A DNA stretch of 64,000 nucleotides from Candidula unifasciata (lineage: Eukaryota; Mollusca; Gastropoda; Stylommatophora; Geomitridae). Both the position numbers and the translations under genes were made by a program. A model generated the notes under the pieces. It saw nothing but the letters and a program-made list of their open reading frames with translations. It made no database searches and had not been told where the DNA came from. The DNA lies in the NCBI GenBank assembly GCA_905116865.2, contig CAJHNH020001112.1:1712932-1776931 (forward strand). Direction: 5' to 3'. Below are positions 61,326 through 64,000 of the stretch, piece after piece. Each line of letters starts with the position of its first letter. The stretch's first letter is position 1.

Positions 61326-62035
61326 TCAGTTCTCGTTATGCCTAGTGGCACATGAGGCTTCAGAGAGGACTTTGCATGCTTTCCTGTCCTGTGCAATCTT
61401 CAGTGCAGTTTTCCATGTCAAAGATGCCGCACTTAGGTCACTTTCCATCGTTCGTCTCCATGTTGTTTTTGAGCGTCCCTGTTTTCTCTTTCCCTCTGGT
61501 GTCCATGTGAGAGCTGTTGTGGCGGGTATATGAGAATTCATTCTCATAACGCGGCCAAGCCATTTCCATGTTCTCTTGGTTATCATACTGTCTAAAGTTT
61601 CTTGGTTTGTGACTTGAAGTAGTTTAGTGTTTGAGATTGTATTTGGCCAGAAAATTTTGATAATTCTATGTAGACATGTGTGGTGGAAGGTGGACAGCTT
61701 GTGTGCATCCTTTTTGGTCATTCTCCAGCATTCCGCTCCATAAAGAAGAACTGGCAAAATGATGCTCTTGTAGAATCAGAGTTTCGTTCCTCTGCAGTAA
61801 TTGTTGGATTTCCAGATTTGCCTTATTCTTCCGAAAGCAGCTCTAGCTTTGTTCAGACGTGACTGTATGTCCTCTTCGGTCCCTCCCGGCAGGGACACCA
61901 CACTGCCAAGATATGTGAAATGTTCTACATTTTCAAGAGTTTGGTTATTTATGGTCACTGGTTGTTGGTTTGGACTGCTTGTCATGATCTTAGTTTTCTT
62001 TGTAATTATTCTCAGTCCTACCATTTCTGCTGTGC
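61326..62035 (-). mobile_element. LINE RT C-terminal fragment, minus strand, with (TA)n end
   Basis: Two minus-strand frames, with an upstream piece (NVEHFTYLGSVVSLPGGTEE) and a downstream piece (VLLYGAECWRM ... HHTCLHRIIKIFWPN ... WKWLGRVMRM), are separated by one frameshift near 61760. The (TA)n block at 61300-61323 directly at the 3' end fits an RTE-like microsatellite tail. Confidence 0.85.
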
Positions 62036-62049
62036 TGTGAAGTCTGTTA

Positions 62050-62053
62050 CTTT

Positions 62054-62085
<32 letters not shown>

Positions 62086-62104
62086 AAGGGGGGGGGGGGG
62101 GGGG
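62050..62104 (+). repeat. (TA)n(GA)n poly(G) compound microsatellite
   Basis: TA run at 62054-62071, GA run at 62071-62085, then about 16 G. It lies at the 5' truncation point of the minus-strand LINE fragment. Confidence 0.9.
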
Positions 62105-62764
62105 AGAGCTGGTTTGCAGGCTAAATTCTAAACCCTGTGAAATAAAAGGTTTTTTTGTCTGAGACAGACTGAGCAAACATGTGCAGTACTTCAGTTTTGA
62201 TAAAATAACATCTCCCAGTCTGACTGTAAAGTAACACATTTGTCTATATTGGTCTGATTGCCACCTTTGACCATCATCATGTTGAGGGTCGTCATAAAAA
62301 TATCCATAACGCCTGAACAGAAGAAACTGTGAGCACATGTGTCGCTCCAGGAAAGAAATATAAGTGGTACAGGTAAGTACATGACAGGTTATAGCAAGGG
62401 ACATCACTCAACAATTTAAAAACAAAACTATTGGACATTAAGGCCCCTAGGAGAGAGAGAACCTATTAGACAGATACAGTTCACAGGAGACATGCAGACT
62501 GCGCCACTGGTATAACTAGGCTGATGGCAGTAACCCCCATGTCAAAGACACCTCAGTGGCCCTGAGAATTACAATTGGCAGACAATGGTTTGAGAGCACC
62601 ATTCTGCACATCAGAAAGAAGATATTGGCTGAACCTGTCCACTAGCCACTGTCCTGTTCACCTACTCTCCAACTCTTACTCAGATATAGTATCGGTCTGC
62701 TCTTATGTAGTACAGACCTACTCACATATGGTATGGATCCACTCACCTACTGTACAGACAAAAT

Positions 62765-62795
<31 letters not shown>

Positions 62796-64000
62796 TTTAT
62801 AAAATGAGCTTGGTGTATCCTTTTAATGAACATCAGATGTATCTGACATTACATGAAAGGCAGCTAATGCCAATGCTACAGGTTTCAATAAACTGTGTGT
62901 ATATGCCTAAACAAATTATTGTAGGACATTAACGGTTACATTATTTTGACATTTTGTCAAGATTTCCCTTTTTTGCCCCTCCCATGTGATTTCCTTTGCA
63001 GAAGTTACAAATATTTACAACAGACCACCTCAGGAAAAAAGTTAACATTTATTTGTTAGGATGTATTTACAAAATGTTACACATGTGCAGTTTAGTTATC
63101 AATAATATAGGACACAGTAAAAAAAAATTTGTAAACACATCCACAGATGAAATTTTTTTTCTTCGTACTAGACATTTCATATTTTAAGGATATCAATTTA
63201 ACATGTCAGCAATACAGATATACAGAAAAATGTTCATTTTAGTTATAAACAAAACCCACTTCTTTCTATTAAAATCTATTGCACCCTATTTAAAAAAAAA
63301 AAAAAAAAAAAGGATAAAACGAGACAATCTACCGCCAATGTTTGTTTCTTGTGGTTCATTCAAATCACTGTAGGTATTGTACTAAGAGTTACATAATTCT
63401 GGAGTATGCAGCAATTAAAACATAATACACAACAGTGTATTTTAAAATCAGCCAACAGCTGAACAAAGAGCAGTGACATTCAATCAGAACAGAGCACACG
63501 ACAGTAAAATTTGCTCAGAATAGAACACAAAACAATAATGTATTACTGTCATCAGCAATAAGAGATTCATATCACATCTAAGCAACCTCATAATGACATG
63601 CTGTGAAAGCAAAATTGATGAGAATATTCATGTGACATGGCTTTTCTAGGCATAAAATGAATTTATGGAACAACAATAACAAATATACAATTCATTACAA
63701 GAATGATCAAAAACTAAAAACTATTGTAAAATGTAGAAAGTGCTAATTATCAGCACACAATTCACTAAAATCTAGACAAAACAAAGTACAAAAATCCACA
63801 CTGTTGATATGTAATCTTTCTGAATGCAAGGACAGACAAAATACTTTCCAAGTTTCCCATATAAAAACTAACAGAATTAGAAGACAGTGGGGATATAATG
63901 TGCAGGTAGAGTGACAAACACATGCAGTCACCAACTGGAAAAAGAAGGCTAGTGAAAGATGAATAACAACCGAGTCATCCCATAGCAGCTCCATTCCCGT
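62105..64000. other. Intergenic sequence, no gene supported
   Basis: An (AC)n run lies at 62765-62793 and an A run at 63291-63311. The last kilobase is AT-rich and might be the 3' UTR of a convergent minus-strand gene, but no coding exon is visible. Confidence 0.45.

Noticed and set aside
62994..64000. 3' UTR or exon of a convergent gene
   Set aside because: AT-rich and with an AATAAA on the minus strand near 63048, but no coding sequence is visible to support it.

Overview
This window is animal nuclear DNA, most likely from a marine invertebrate and plausibly a mollusc. The inference rests on long introns, GT-AG exons of a metazoan metallopeptidase gene, tRNA-derived SINEs, truncated LINEs, long microsatellites and an integrated Polinton/Maverick-type element. 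The species cannot be fixed from the sequence alone. There are no bacterial operons, no CRISPR array and no convincing rRNA or functional tRNA gene.

Positions 1-7961 are a compact Polinton/Maverick-like provirus. About 730 bp at the left edge reappears inverted at 7236-7961, and the outermost end of the left repeat lies beyond the window. Between the repeats sit ten tightly packed plus-strand genes: a packaging ATPase, two small proteins, a chromodomain integrase, a membrane protein, a penton-like minor capsid protein, a basic pVI/pX-like protein, a major capsid protein of the F54H12.2 type, an adenain-type protease and a PC4-like ssDNA-binding protein. No DNA polymerase B is present and there is no gap where one could have been. 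Five genes are damaged or lack a normal start (ATPase, membrane protein, pVI-like, major capsid, protease). The integrase, minor capsid, PC4-like and two small genes remain open.

From 10412 to 59629 the plus strand carries the last 18 visible exons, one of them a tandem alternative, of a GPI-anchored Xaa-Pro aminopeptidase (XPNPEP2-like). The N-terminal exons lie left of the window, so the Polinton sits inside an intron of this gene in the same orientation. All splice phases agree, and all five metal ligands of the M24 fold are visible. Two adjacent 78-bp exons (46593-46670 and 46779-46856) have identical length and phase and encode alternative versions of the segment between the substrate-binding His and the EPG metal ligand. 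The stop codon lies in the target duplication of a hAT-like MITE that now forms the start of the 3' UTR.

The introns are packed with repeats. There are at least six SINE-like families, several with pol III A/B boxes, and 3' fragments of at least seven LINE lineages. There is also a solo LTR with a 5-bp target duplication, plus many tandem arrays: a 31-bp higher-order array, 40 nearly identical copies of a 35-bp unit, about 16 copies of a 110-bp unit, and a palindrome interleaved with AC microsatellite. Two of the arrays grow out of different parts of the same SINE-like family. Around 27720-28330 a homopolymer-distorted second copy of nearby sequence ends at a 17-N gap, which suggests an assembly error.
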